The notes beneath the pieces were generated by a model, which was not told where the DNA came from, ran no database searches, and saw only the letters and a program-made list of their open reading frames with translations. Made by a program: the position numbers and the translations under genes. This document shows positions 1 through 8,183 of a stretch of 64,000 nucleotides of DNA, in pieces. The number at the start of each line of letters is the position of its first letter. The stretch's first letter is position 1. The stretch comes from GCA-2705995 sp048267965 (GTDB lineage Bacteria; Bacteroidota; Bacteroidia; Flavobacteriales_G; Salibacteraceae): NCBI GenBank assembly GCA_048267965.1, contig JBLWWK010000001.1, positions 310,001 to 374,000 of the forward strand. Direction: 5' to 3'.

Positions 1-757
1 TGGGGTTCCTACTGTGATACAAGAACAAAACTCTTTTCCCGGAGTCACCAACCGTTTATTGGGCAAAAAAGCCCGAAAAGTATGTGTGGCTTACGATGGA
101 ATGGAAAAATATTTTGATGCTTCTAAGTTAATCCTCACCGGAAATCCAGTGAGAAACGAAGTAGTAAACTTAAAAGGAAAAAGACCAAGGGCTTTTGAAT
201 TTTTCAAGCTAAATGAAGATAAGCCAGTACTGCTCATCGTTGGCGGAAGTTTAGGTGCAAGAAGCATCAATATGGCCATAGGTGCGCAGCTTAAAGAGTT
301 GGTAGACCAAGATTATCAAGTGATTTGGCAAACGGGCAAATTGAGTTTTGCAGAAGCTCAAGCAAAAGCAAAAGAGCTAAACTCAGATCAGGTGATTGTT
401 ACTGAGTTTATCAGTAAAATGGATTTAGCTTACGCTGCAGCAGATGTGGTTATCAGTAGGGCTGGAGCCATTGCGGTTAGCGAATTAGAATTGGTGAAAA
501 AGCCGTGTATTTTGGTGCCTTTTCCGTTTGCGGCAGAAGATCATCAAACTAAAAATGCTATGGCGTTGGTGAATCACGAGGCGGCTATTTTGGTGAAAGA
601 TCAAGAGGCCAGCGAGAAATTGGTTCCTACCGCTATAGACTTGCTAGGAAACGTAGCAAAAAGAGAACGATTAAGTAACAATATTCAGCGATTAGGCATT
701 GCAGATGCAGCCGAAATGATTGCGCTAGAAGTAATAAGAATAGTTAGAAACAAGTGA
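1..757 (+). CDS. murG: MurG, lipid II-forming GlcNAc transferase (partial, 5' end outside window)
   Basis: The frame is open from base 2 and reads GVPTVIQEQNSFPG, a MurG signature just before the middle of the protein, so the first GTG at 14 is an internal Val and about 110 N-terminal residues lie upstream of the window. MurG is a peripheral membrane GT-B enzyme that transfers GlcNAc from UDP-GlcNAc to lipid I. The C-terminal half shows the nucleotide-binding pattern GGSLGARSIN and the donor-sugar region RAGAIAVSELELVKKPCILVPFPFAAEDHQ (in parts), then ends normally. The stop overlaps the GTG start of murC by four bases (GTGA), so the two are translationally coupled in the division and cell wall cluster. 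Two copies of the GGTTCCTAC repeat (4-12, 622-630) fall in this gene, both read as Val-Pro-Thr. Confidence 0.97.
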   Translation, partial: GVPTVIQEQNSFPGVTNRLLGKKARKVCVAYDGMEKYFDASKLILTGNPVRNEVVNLKGKRPRAFEFFKLNEDKPVLLIVGGSLGARSINMAIGAQLKELVDQDYQVIWQTGKLSFAEAQAKAKELNSDQVIVTEFISKMDLAYAAADVVISRAGAIAVSELELVKKPCILVPFPFAAEDHQTKNAMALVNHEAAILVKDQEASEKLVPTAIDLLGNVAKRERLSNNIQRLGIADAAEMIALEVIRIVRNK

Positions 758-2109
758 GCATAGCACAAGCAAATAGAATCTTTTTTGCAGGTATCGGAGG
801 GATCGGTATGAGTGCGCTTGCTCGCTATTTTAAGCAGTTGGGAAAATCGGTAACGGGTTACGACAAAACCGATACGTTTATTACTCAGCAGCTAAAAGCC
901 GAAAATATTGAGGTGTTTTTTGATCAAAATCCTGATTTAATATCAAAAAATACCGATTTGGTGGTGTACACTCCAGCTATTAAAAAAAGTGCGCTTTTCG
1001 AAAGAGCTAGTGAATTGGGCATTCCCATGCTAAAACGAAGTGAAGTGCTAGGCTGGATCAGCAAAAACTACGTTTCGATGGCCGTAGCAGGAACCCATGG
1101 TAAAACTTCTACATCAGCTATGTTGGCGCATTTGCTCTACCAAAGCGAATGGGGGGTAAATGCTTTTATTGGCGGAACGCTTACGAACTACAATACCAAT
1201 TTTTTGTGCAATGCAGAAAGTGAGTGCGCGGTGGTAGAAGCAGATGAATTTGACCGGTCTTTTTTAACGCTTCATCCCAATTATGCCATCATTACCAGCA
1301 TGGATGCCGATCATTTAGATATCTATGGTAAAGACGATGAAGTAAAAAAGAGTTTCCACGATTTTGCTAGTCAAATCGAAGCAGGAGGAGCCTTAGTAGT
1401 GAACCATCAATGGAAACTCTCTAAATCGATCTCTGCGAGCGTTTTCACTTACGGATTAGAAGAAAAAACGGCCGATTTTGCAGGGAATAACATTCGTATC
1501 GAAGAAGGTAAATATTTTTTTGATATCCGCTTTCATTCAGGCGAAGAATTGCACAATGTGCAGCTCGGTTTGCAGGGAAGACACAACGTAGAAAATGCGG
1601 TGGCGGCTGCTGCTGTTGCCTTTTTAAAAGGGGTTCCTGCCGAAACAATAAAAACAGGATTGGCCTCTTTTAAAGGAGTGAAGAGAAGGTTCCAGTACAT
1701 TATTCACCGTGAAGATTTTGCTTTTATAGATGATTATGCTCATCATCCGAGCGAATTAACGGCTTGCATTTCTTCAGCTCGTGAAATGTTTCCAGGTAAA
1801 AAGATTACAGGCGTTTTTCAACCGCACTTGTTCAGTAGAACCCGTGATTTTGAACAGGGTTTTGCAGAGGCGCTATCGTTATTAGACGAGTTGCTGTTGC
1901 TAGATATTTACCCAGCAAGAGAAGAACCCATCGAAGGAGTTACTTCTGCTGCTTTACTCGAAAAAGTAAGTATACCCAATAAGCATTTAATCGATAAAAC
2001 CGAATTGGTAAGCGAATTAGCCAACCGTAAAGTCGAAGTTTTGCTCACTATGGGAGCTGGAGATATTGATAAAGAAGTTGAACCCCTAAAAATGGCATTT
2101 TCTCAATGA
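754..2109 (+). CDS. murC: UDP-N-acetylmuramate--L-alanine ligase MurC
   Basis: Cytoplasmic ATP-dependent ligase adding L-Ala to UDP-MurNAc, first peptide step of peptidoglycan synthesis. The 451 residues show the N-terminal UDP-binding loop GIGGIGMSALARY (about 13-25), the Mur ligase P-loop GTHGKTST (113-120), the EADEFDRSFL metal/ATP segment (about 162-171) and the C-terminal domain with DDYAHHPSEL and GVFQPHLFSRT. Length is normal for MurC. The start is a GTG that overlaps the murG stop; no ATG lies close enough to replace it. The stop overlaps the ftsQ start in an ATGA. Order murG-murC-ftsQ-ftsA-ftsZ is the common dcw arrangement of Bacteroidota. Confidence 0.97.
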   Translation: MSIAQANRIFFAGIGGIGMSALARYFKQLGKSVTGYDKTDTFITQQLKAENIEVFFDQNPDLISKNTDLVVYTPAIKKSALFERASELGIPMLKRSEVLGWISKNYVSMAVAGTHGKTSTSAMLAHLLYQSEWGVNAFIGGTLTNYNTNFLCNAESECAVVEADEFDRSFLTLHPNYAIITSMDADHLDIYGKDDEVKKSFHDFASQIEAGGALVVNHQWKLSKSISASVFTYGLEEKTADFAGNNIRIEEGKYFFDIRFHSGEELHNVQLGLQGRHNVENAVAAAAVAFLKGVPAETIKTGLASFKGVKRRFQYIIHREDFAFIDDYAHHPSELTACISSAREMFPGKKITGVFQPHLFSRTRDFEQGFAEALSLLDELLLLDIYPAREEPIEGVTSAALLEKVSIPNKHLIDKTELVSELANRKVEVLLTMGAGDIDKEVEPLKMAFSQ

Positions 2110-2903
2110 AAAAAGGCATGGTAAATATGGTAGTTTGGGGCATCTTTTCAACTTTGCTGCTTGTTTTGTTGGGTTTTGCCAATCAGCATGCAGAAGAAGT
2201 ACTTTTTCAAGACTTGATGGTGAATGTAGATAATAGCGAAGGCAATTTTTTTATCACCAAAGCAGAGATTGAGCAAGAAGTACTTGATCAAGGTTATGTG
2301 CAAAACGATGTGCTAATTAAAGATATAGACGTTAAAGATTTAGAGCGTTATTTCGATAGGAACCCATCGGTGAAAAAGTCTGAAGTGTACACATCTATAG
2401 ATGGTCAGCTGAGAATTGATATTATTCAACGCGAGCCTATTTTGAGAGTATACACAGCCACTGGCGATAGCTATTACATCGATGCCGATGGACATTTAAT
2501 GCCGCTATCGAAAACCTATACCAGCCGCGTGTTGGTAGCCAACGGAGCCATTTACGCTCCTTATAATTTAAATTACAAGCAACCCCTTACGGTTGGAACC
2601 AATAAAAACACACCTAGTAGTCGTTTGCAATTGGTTCAATTGTACGAGGCAGCCAAGAAAATCAGTGAAAACGCATTTTGGAAAGCTCAGTTTTCACAGA
2701 TTTATGTGAATAAAAAAGGGGATGTAGAGCTCATACCCAAAGTAGGAAATCATCAAATTGTAGTGGGAGAATTGCACGATTTGGATGAGAAATTGAACAA
2801 ACTGATGGTTTTTTACCAAGAAGGTTTGTCAAAAACCGGATGGAACGAATATTCGGTGATTAATTTAAAGTTTAAAAACCAAGTTGTCTGCACTAAAAAA
2901 TAA
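2106..2903 (+). CDS. ftsQ: Cell division protein FtsQ/DivIB
   Basis: Bitopic inner-membrane divisome protein. Residues about 7-25 form one hydrophobic segment (VNMVVWGIFSTLLLVLLGFA) after a short Lys start, followed by a periplasmic POTRA-like part (about 45-120, ITKAEIEQEV, then LERYFDRNPSVKKSEVY) and a beta domain (DIIQREPILRVY, YYIDADGHLMPLS). That order, the 265-residue length and the position between murC and ftsA support FtsQ; sequence identity in the family is low, so context carries weight. It overlaps murC by four bases and is followed five bases later by ftsA. Confidence 0.93.
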   Translation: MKKGMVNMVVWGIFSTLLLVLLGFANQHAEEVLFQDLMVNVDNSEGNFFITKAEIEQEVLDQGYVQNDVLIKDIDVKDLERYFDRNPSVKKSEVYTSIDGQLRIDIIQREPILRVYTATGDSYYIDADGHLMPLSKTYTSRVLVANGAIYAPYNLNYKQPLTVGTNKNTPSSRLQLVQLYEAAKKISENAFWKAQFSQIYVNKKGDVELIPKVGNHQIVVGELHDLDEKLNKLMVFYQEGLSKTGWNEYSVINLKFKNQVVCTKK

Positions 2904-2908
2904 GAGTT

Positions 2909-4195
2909 ATGGAATCTTCAGCTGAACAGCCAGAAATTATAGTGGGTCTCGATATCGGAACTACTAAGATAGCCGTACTGGTAGGTCGCGAAACCGAACA
3001 TGGTAAGCTTGAAATCTTGAGCATGGGGCGTGCCGAATCTATGGGGGTTACCCGTGGCGTAGTTACGCACATAACACCAACGGTAGAGGCAATAAAAGAA
3101 GCGGTGAAAATGGCGAGCGAAAAATCGGGTGTAAGTATCGGTGAAGTAGTAGTAGGCATTGCTGGGCAACATATTAAAAGTCTTCAGCACAGAGGAGTGA
3201 AAATGCGCAACTCGAACGAAGACGAAATTACTCAAGAAGATCTCAGAGGCTTAATCAACGATATGCACAAGTTGGTGATGCTTCCGGGTGAAAAAATTAT
3301 CGATGTTTTGCCTCAAGAGTTCTCGGTTGATAACGAGCAGGGAATTAAAGACCCTATCGGAATGTCTGGTGGTAGATTAGAAGCTAATTTCCATATTATC
3401 ACAGGGCAAGTTGCCGCCATTAAAAACATCTTTAAATGCGTACAAAAAGCAGGCTTAGAAGTGCAAAGCCTAATGCTAGAACCGCTTGCAAGTGCAGAAT
3501 CAGTATTGAGTACTGAAGAAAAAGAAGCAGGCGTTGTTTTGGTAGATATAGGAGGTGGAACCACAGATGTAGCCATCTTTAAAGAAGATGTAATTAGGCA
3601 TACGGCAGTTATTCCTTTCGGGGGCAATATAATTACAGAAGATATCAAAGAAGGTTGTTCAATTATTAGAAAACAAGCTGAGCAACTGAAAGTGAAGTTC
3701 GGTTCTGCTTTGGCCAGCCAAACAGCGGCTAACGAAATTGTAGCCATTCCTGGCTTGCGAGGTAGAGAACCAAGAGAAATTTCAGTAACCAATCTTGCCC
3801 ACATTATTCAAGCAAGAATGGAAGAGATTATCGACCAGGTTTACTACGAAATCCGTAACTCAGGTTTTGAGCGCAAGCTGATTGCAGGTATTGTAGTTAC
3901 AGGAGGTGGCTCACAACTGAAACACATTAAGCAGTTATTCGAATTTATGACCGGAATGGATACCAGAATCGGATATCCTACCGAGCACTTAGCAGGAACC
4001 GGATTAGAAGTAACGAGTCCACAGCACGCAACAGGCGTTGGATTAGTGCTAAAAGGAATCGAGCTTTCTAAAAAAGGGTTCGTTAAAGAAGAAGAAGAAA
4101 AAGATTTACCGAAAAAATCAAAAGGATTTAGAGGAACCAAATTGTTCAACGATTTCATTACGAAAGCGGGCGATTGGCTTTCTGAAGAATCATAA
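2909..4195 (+). CDS. ftsA: Cell division protein FtsA
   Basis: Actin-like ATPase that tethers FtsZ to the membrane and recruits later divisome proteins. The phosphate-1 motif GLDIGTTKIAVLVG is at about residues 13-26, the SHS2/1C insertion follows, and the phosphate-2 motif VVLVDIGGGTTDVAIF is at about 205-220, with an adenosine-type GIVVTGGGSQLKHI near 335. The tail TKLFNDFITKAGDWLSEES is an amphipathic helix of the kind that binds the membrane. Length 428 is normal. It sits five bases after ftsQ and 37 bases before ftsZ. Confidence 0.97.
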   Translation: MESSAEQPEIIVGLDIGTTKIAVLVGRETEHGKLEILSMGRAESMGVTRGVVTHITPTVEAIKEAVKMASEKSGVSIGEVVVGIAGQHIKSLQHRGVKMRNSNEDEITQEDLRGLINDMHKLVMLPGEKIIDVLPQEFSVDNEQGIKDPIGMSGGRLEANFHIITGQVAAIKNIFKCVQKAGLEVQSLMLEPLASAESVLSTEEKEAGVVLVDIGGGTTDVAIFKEDVIRHTAVIPFGGNIITEDIKEGCSIIRKQAEQLKVKFGSALASQTAANEIVAIPGLRGREPREISVTNLAHIIQARMEEIIDQVYYEIRNSGFERKLIAGIVVTGGGSQLKHIKQLFEFMTGMDTRIGYPTEHLAGTGLEVTSPQHATGVGLVLKGIELSKKGFVKEEEEKDLPKKSKGFRGTKLFNDFITKAGDWLSEES

Positions 4196-4232
4196 AAAGC
4201 ATTTTCATCTATTCATCTAAAAAATCTGAACT

Positions 4233-5831
4233 ATGGCAATTGAATTTAATTTACCTAAAAACAGCAGCTCTATCATCAAGGTAGTAGGTGTTGGTGGTGG
4301 AGGTAGCAATGCTGTTAACCACATGTTTCGCCAAGGTATCGAAGGCGTAGACTTTATGATTTGCAATACAGATCAACAAGCCTTAGACGCTTCGCCTGTA
4401 GCGCATAAAATACAATTAGGGGCAAGTTTAACCGAAGGTTTAGGAGCAGGTTCTGTTCCAGATCGAGGCAAAAATGCTGCCATCGAAACCATAGAAGAAA
4501 TTCGAGAAGTACTAGCTACCAACACTAAAATGGTGTTTATCACTGCCGGTATGGGTGGTGGAACGGGTACAGGTGCGGCTCCTATTATTGCGCAAGCTGC
4601 AAGAGAATTAGACATCCTTACCGTGGGTATTGTTACAGTACCTTTCTTTTTCGAAGGCCGTAAAAGGCGCCAGCAAGCAGAAGCTGGAATCAAAGAAATT
4701 AGAGAACATGTAGATACGCTACTAATCATCAATAACGATAAGTTGCGTGAGATGTATGGGAACCTTAAGATGCGTGAAGCATTTGCAAAGGCAGATAACG
4801 TATTAACCACGGCTGCCAAAGGGATTGCTGAAATTATTACCCGTACAGGTCACGTAAACGTAGATTTCGAAGATGTTAGAACCGTAATGAACGATGGCGG
4901 TGCTGCTATCATGGGTTCTGCCGTGGCCGATGGAGAACAGCGCTCTATTAAAGCCGTTGAACAAGCTTTATCTTCTCCACTTCTTAACGATAACCACATT
5001 GAAGGAGCCCGTTTTGTGTTGCTAAATATGGAATTCGGAAACGAAGAAGTAACCATGGATGAAATTTCAGACATTACTGATTACATTCAAGAAGAAGCGG
5101 GCTTAACCGCAGACATTATCTGGGGTTACGGTCAAGATGAAAGTTTAGAAGATCAGCTGCGCGTTACCATCATTGCTACTGGTTTCGAAAGTGCTCCGGT
5201 AGACGAAGCGGCTACAGCGGCTAAATCGAAAACAAAGCCTAGCAAAGTAGTGCATGAGTTAGAAAGTTCACAACCGGTAAACCCATCGGTAGGAACCCGA
5301 TCTCAAAACACTCAGGCTTCTAACTCAGAAGAGCCTTACATTAAGAATGAGGCAAAAGAAGAAGAGGAAGAAAACCCGCAAAGCACCATACAGTTTGATT
5401 TGTCTCCTAAGCCGGCACCCAAACCAGAGCCAAGGGTAGATGCAGATGAACCTTACTTAAAATCGAGTGAAGCAACGCCAACACCTCCATCTGCACCGAA
5501 ACAGCCAGAAATTCCTTCTGAGCCCGTGCCAACTCCAGAAGCTTCTGCACCGCAGAATCGTTCTACCAGTATGGAAGAGCACAAAAAAAGAGCAGAAGAG
5601 AGAATTAGAACGCTGCATAACTTAAGAAATAACTTAGGTTCTGGAAACGCCTTACAAGCATTAGAATCTGAGCCCGCTTACCGCAGAAAACAGATTACGT
5701 TAAACGATACACCGCATTCGAGTGAATCGCAAGTTTCTCGTTTTTCACTGGGCGATGAAACCGATGAAAACGGAGATAAACGCACAGGACTACGCGGTAA
5801 TAACTCGTTTTTACACGATAATGTAGACTGA
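4233..5831 (+). CDS. ftsZ: Cell division protein FtsZ with long C-terminal linker
   Basis: Tubulin-like GTPase that forms the Z ring. The GTPase core covers about residues 1-320: GVGGGGSNAVNHM (about 19-31), the tubulin signature GGGTGTGAAP (108-117) and the T7 loop region NVDFEDVRTVM. At 532 residues it is much longer than the 380 of E. coli. The extra part (about 330-500) is a Pro/Glu/Lys-rich, probably disordered linker, and the protein ends in RGNNSFLHDNVD, a tail I know from Bacteroidota FtsZ that replaces the usual FtsA-binding peptide. A GGTTCCTAC repeat in reverse (5289-5297, Val-Gly-Thr) lies in the linker. A strong terminator follows at 5858. Confidence 0.98.
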   Translation: MAIEFNLPKNSSSIIKVVGVGGGGSNAVNHMFRQGIEGVDFMICNTDQQALDASPVAHKIQLGASLTEGLGAGSVPDRGKNAAIETIEEIREVLATNTKMVFITAGMGGGTGTGAAPIIAQAARELDILTVGIVTVPFFFEGRKRRQQAEAGIKEIREHVDTLLIINNDKLREMYGNLKMREAFAKADNVLTTAAKGIAEIITRTGHVNVDFEDVRTVMNDGGAAIMGSAVADGEQRSIKAVEQALSSPLLNDNHIEGARFVLLNMEFGNEEVTMDEISDITDYIQEEAGLTADIIWGYGQDESLEDQLRVTIIATGFESAPVDEAATAAKSKTKPSKVVHELESSQPVNPSVGTRSQNTQASNSEEPYIKNEAKEEEEENPQSTIQFDLSPKPAPKPEPRVDADEPYLKSSEATPTPPSAPKQPEIPSEPVPTPEASAPQNRSTSMEEHKKRAEERIRTLHNLRNNLGSGNALQALESEPAYRRKQITLNDTPHSSESQVSRFSLGDETDENGDKRTGLRGNNSFLHDNVD

Positions 5832-5857
5832 TTTTTTTAGTTAATAGATGATGAATG

Positions 5858-5893
5858 AAAAAGCCATTGTAGGAAACTACAATGGCTTTTTTT
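5858..5893 (+). terminator. Rho-independent terminator after ftsZ
   Basis: A perfect 15-bp stem, left arm 5858-5872 and right arm 5877-5891, with a GAAA tetraloop and a run of seven T. It closes the murG-ftsZ operon. The arms are A/T at both ends, so the structure would also work on the minus strand. Confidence 0.93.
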
Positions 5894-5945
5894 ATATCCA
5901 GAAATTTGTCTTTAAATTGCTGCAAAACCACAACATTCTATCACC

Positions 5946-7529
5946 ATGTATCACGTCTACTCATTCTTATTACTGGTATTTGTTCTAATGCCTACTCTCA
6001 GTACTTCTCAAACCCCTTTTACCATTGCAAACCAAAGGAGTTATAGCGGAGATAATATAGACGCACCAGTTCGAATTCTTTCTTCTAACGAGAGCACAAA
6101 ATGGCTAGTTGGGGAATCAAACTCATCGGCAAGCATCGACCATCAAAGTGCTTCTAATGGCCAATTCGATGTCTGGCTCATCAAAGAAGAAAACAATGTG
6201 CTAAGTTGGGAAATCTCTTTGGGTGGTGCTGAAAACGAAGGCGTAGTAGATGCATTAGTGAATGAAAACGGAGACATAATTCTACTTTGCAATTCGAGTT
6301 CTTCAATTAGTGGAAACAAGACAGAAGAAAATTTTGGGGGAATTGATTTTTGGCTGGTAAAAATAAACTCATCAGGTAACATTGAATGGCAAAAAAGTTT
6401 CGGTGGAACAGAAGATGATATTTCGACAAAATTGATTTCTACACCTAATGGCTACACCCTCATAGGTAGTTCACGCTCGCCTGTTAGTGGAAACAAAACA
6501 GCGGCATTAATAGGTAATGCTGATGTGTGGATAGTTAATACAGATAAAGAAGGTGTACTTCTAAATCAAAACTCTCTAGGAACAGCAGAGACCGATATTC
6601 CTGAAGATGCTTTGTTGATTGGAAATCAAGAAGTATTAATTGCTAGTTTGAGTAATGGTGATGCAGAATTCGATAAAACTACACCTCATTTTGGTTCAGG
6701 TGATTGCTGGTTGTTTGTGTATAATCTAGCCACTGAAAGCATTACAAAACAGGTCTCGTTAGGAGGTGACGATAGTGAAGAGTTGGCGTGCTTGAGCTGG
6801 ATAGATGAGCATATCTATGTGGCAGTTACAAGTTGGTCAAACGGAGGTGGAAACAAACTTTCACCAGCTTATGGACAACAAGATATCTGGCTTGTAAATC
6901 TAAACAAGGATTTAGATATTTTATCGCAGGCTACATTTGGAGGGCAAGATCAAGATTCTCCCGTAAAATTGATTTATCAGCCAGCAATAAGCTCAAACAT
7001 ATTTCTATTGGGAGTTAGTCAATCTTTGAAAGGAACTGGAACTAAAGACGTTTCAAATTTTGGAGGAAGAGATGGGTATTTGGTGGAAATTGAAAAAGAA
7101 AGCCTAAACCAAATCAGCGATACCGTTTTTGGAGGTTTAAGCAACGATGGAGCTGTAGATTTTGTAAACAACGTAAATGGTTTTTCTATACTGATGCTTT
7201 CGAACTCAGGTATTTCAGGAAATAAAACAGTGATAGATAAAGGGGAGATTGACTTCTGGCTTTTAGACCTAGAATTCGAACCAAATGCTATAAAAGAAAT
7301 ATCTGTAGGAACCGAATTCACAGTGTTCCCAAACCCTGCCAACACCCAAATTCAATTAAAGGGAGTTAACAGCGGAAAGCGCTATTATTTATACGATGCA
7401 CAGAATAGAGTGGTGAAAAGTGGAAGGTATAATCAGAATCAATCTATTGGTTTGAATGAACTTGCTTCTGGAGTTTACTTCTTGCGCGTAGAAGATCATC
7501 AGCAAGTAAGCAAGGTGCTAGTTCATTAA
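5946..7529 (+). CDS. Secreted seven-repeat beta-propeller-like protein with type IX sorting domain
   Basis: I do not recognise a named gene. Residues 1-22 look like a signal peptide (hydrophobic core SFLLLVFVLMPT). The body holds seven similar units of about 60 residues, each with a core such as DVWLIK, DFWLVK, DVWIVN, DCWLFV, DIWLVN, DGYLVE, DFWLLD, then a SLGG or FGG turn; several units also carry SGNKT. Seven such units fit one closed beta-propeller. Residues about 454-527 (VFPNPA, LYDAQNRVV, LASGVYFLRV, ending KVLVH) are a type A C-terminal sorting domain of the type IX secretion system, so the protein should be exported and anchored or released at the surface. The GTAGGAACC repeat at 7305-7313 encodes the Val-Gly-Thr just before that domain. 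It lies alone after the ftsZ terminator. Ligand or activity is unknown. Confidence 0.85.
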   Translation: MYHVYSFLLLVFVLMPTLSTSQTPFTIANQRSYSGDNIDAPVRILSSNESTKWLVGESNSSASIDHQSASNGQFDVWLIKEENNVLSWEISLGGAENEGVVDALVNENGDIILLCNSSSSISGNKTEENFGGIDFWLVKINSSGNIEWQKSFGGTEDDISTKLISTPNGYTLIGSSRSPVSGNKTAALIGNADVWIVNTDKEGVLLNQNSLGTAETDIPEDALLIGNQEVLIASLSNGDAEFDKTTPHFGSGDCWLFVYNLATESITKQVSLGGDDSEELACLSWIDEHIYVAVTSWSNGGGNKLSPAYGQQDIWLVNLNKDLDILSQATFGGQDQDSPVKLIYQPAISSNIFLLGVSQSLKGTGTKDVSNFGGRDGYLVEIEKESLNQISDTVFGGLSNDGAVDFVNNVNGFSILMLSNSGISGNKTVIDKGEIDFWLLDLEFEPNAIKEISVGTEFTVFPNPANTQIQLKGVNSGKRYYLYDAQNRVVKSGRYNQNQSIGLNELASGVYFLRVEDHQQVSKVLVH

Positions 7530-7603
7530 TGCTGTTAATTATCTTTTTAATCATTTTCGGGTTCTTTCATAGAAAAAGTTGATGTTTAAAACGGTTCTTG
7601 TCG

Positions 7604-7633
7604 ATTCGTAGTAAAACGAATACGGGTTCCTAC
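7604..7633. repeat. Inverted-repeat box plus GGTTCCTAC copy upstream of the yqeY-like gene
   Basis: Bases 7604-7623 (ATTCGTAGTAAAACGAATAC) have arms ATTCGT and ACGAAT. A nearly identical 21-base box occurs at 9340-9360. Directly after it, 7625-7633 is an intergenic copy of the GGTTCCTAC repeat in the longer form GGGTTCCTACC. Confidence 0.6.
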
Positions 7634-7643
7634 CAGAACAAAC

Positions 7644-7651
7644 TATCTTTG
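7644..7651 (+). promoter_or_regulatory. -7 box TATCTTTG of a Bacteroidota promoter
   Basis: The octamer matches TAnnTTTG, the -7 element of the main sigma factor in Bacteroidota, and lies 16 bases before the ATG at 7668. No clear TTTG is found 19-21 bases upstream; that interval is occupied by the GGTTCCTAC repeat. The leader would be about ten bases. Confidence 0.5.
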
Positions 7652-7667
7652 CAAAAAATAGAAGAGC

Positions 7668-8123
7668 ATGGCCTTAAAAACAGATATTCAAAAAGAAATG
7701 AAGGCTGCCATGATTGCCAAAGACAAAGAAAAGTTAGAGGCATTAAGAGCAGTAAAATCGGCTATTTTATTGGCAGAAACCGAAGCGGGAGCTAGTGAAG
7801 AAGGTTTAAGCGAAGAGCAAGAGCTAAGCATGTTGCAAAAATTGGTGAAGCAACGTAAAGATTCTGCAGCCTTGTACATGGAGCAAGGAAGAGAAGATTT
7901 AGCAAAGGTAGAAGAGTCTCAAGCAGAGGTGATTGCTGCGTTTTTACCGGAGCAAATGAGCGAAGATGAAATTAGAACGGTAGTTCAAGAAGTAATTGCT
8001 CAAGTAGGAGCCGCTGGTCCAAGCGATATGGGAAAAGTAATGGGGCCATCAATGGGTAAAATGAAAGGCAAAGCAGACGGAGCCCTTATTTCTAAAGTGG
8101 TAAAAGAAGAGTTGAATAAGTAA
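7668..8123 (+). CDS. GatB/YqeY domain protein
   Basis: A 151-residue protein made entirely of the YqeY domain, the tail domain that in GatB contacts tRNA. Visible landmarks are MKAAMIAKDKEKLEALRAVKSAI at the N terminus (in parts), LVKQRKDSAALY, AEVIAAFLPEQMSEDEI (about 83-99) and the Gly/Met-rich DMGKVMGPSMGKMKGKADG near the C terminus, all typical. The exact role of free-standing YqeY proteins is not settled; an effect on tRNA amidation or translation is assumed from the domain. The start ATG at 7668 sits behind the TATCTTTG box. It is followed by a hairpin terminator. Confidence 0.93.
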   Translation: MALKTDIQKEMKAAMIAKDKEKLEALRAVKSAILLAETEAGASEEGLSEEQELSMLQKLVKQRKDSAALYMEQGREDLAKVEESQAEVIAAFLPEQMSEDEIRTVVQEVIAQVGAAGPSDMGKVMGPSMGKMKGKADGALISKVVKEELNK

Positions 8124-8152
8124 CTTTTATCTGTTGCTTTCTGCGATATTTG

Positions 8153-8183
8153 AAGGAGTGATGTAAAAATCACTCCTTTTTTT
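8153..8183 (+). terminator. Terminator after the YqeY-like gene
   Basis: Ten-bp perfect stem AAGGAGTGAT (8153-8162) with ATCACTCCTT (8169-8178), six-base loop and a T run to 8183. The ATG of the next gene follows the last T directly, which leaves no space for a ribosome site on an independent transcript. Confidence 0.85.

Noticed and set aside
31..757. murG start at GTG 14
   Set aside because: Codons before it continue the MurG sequence to the window edge; the GTG is an internal Val.
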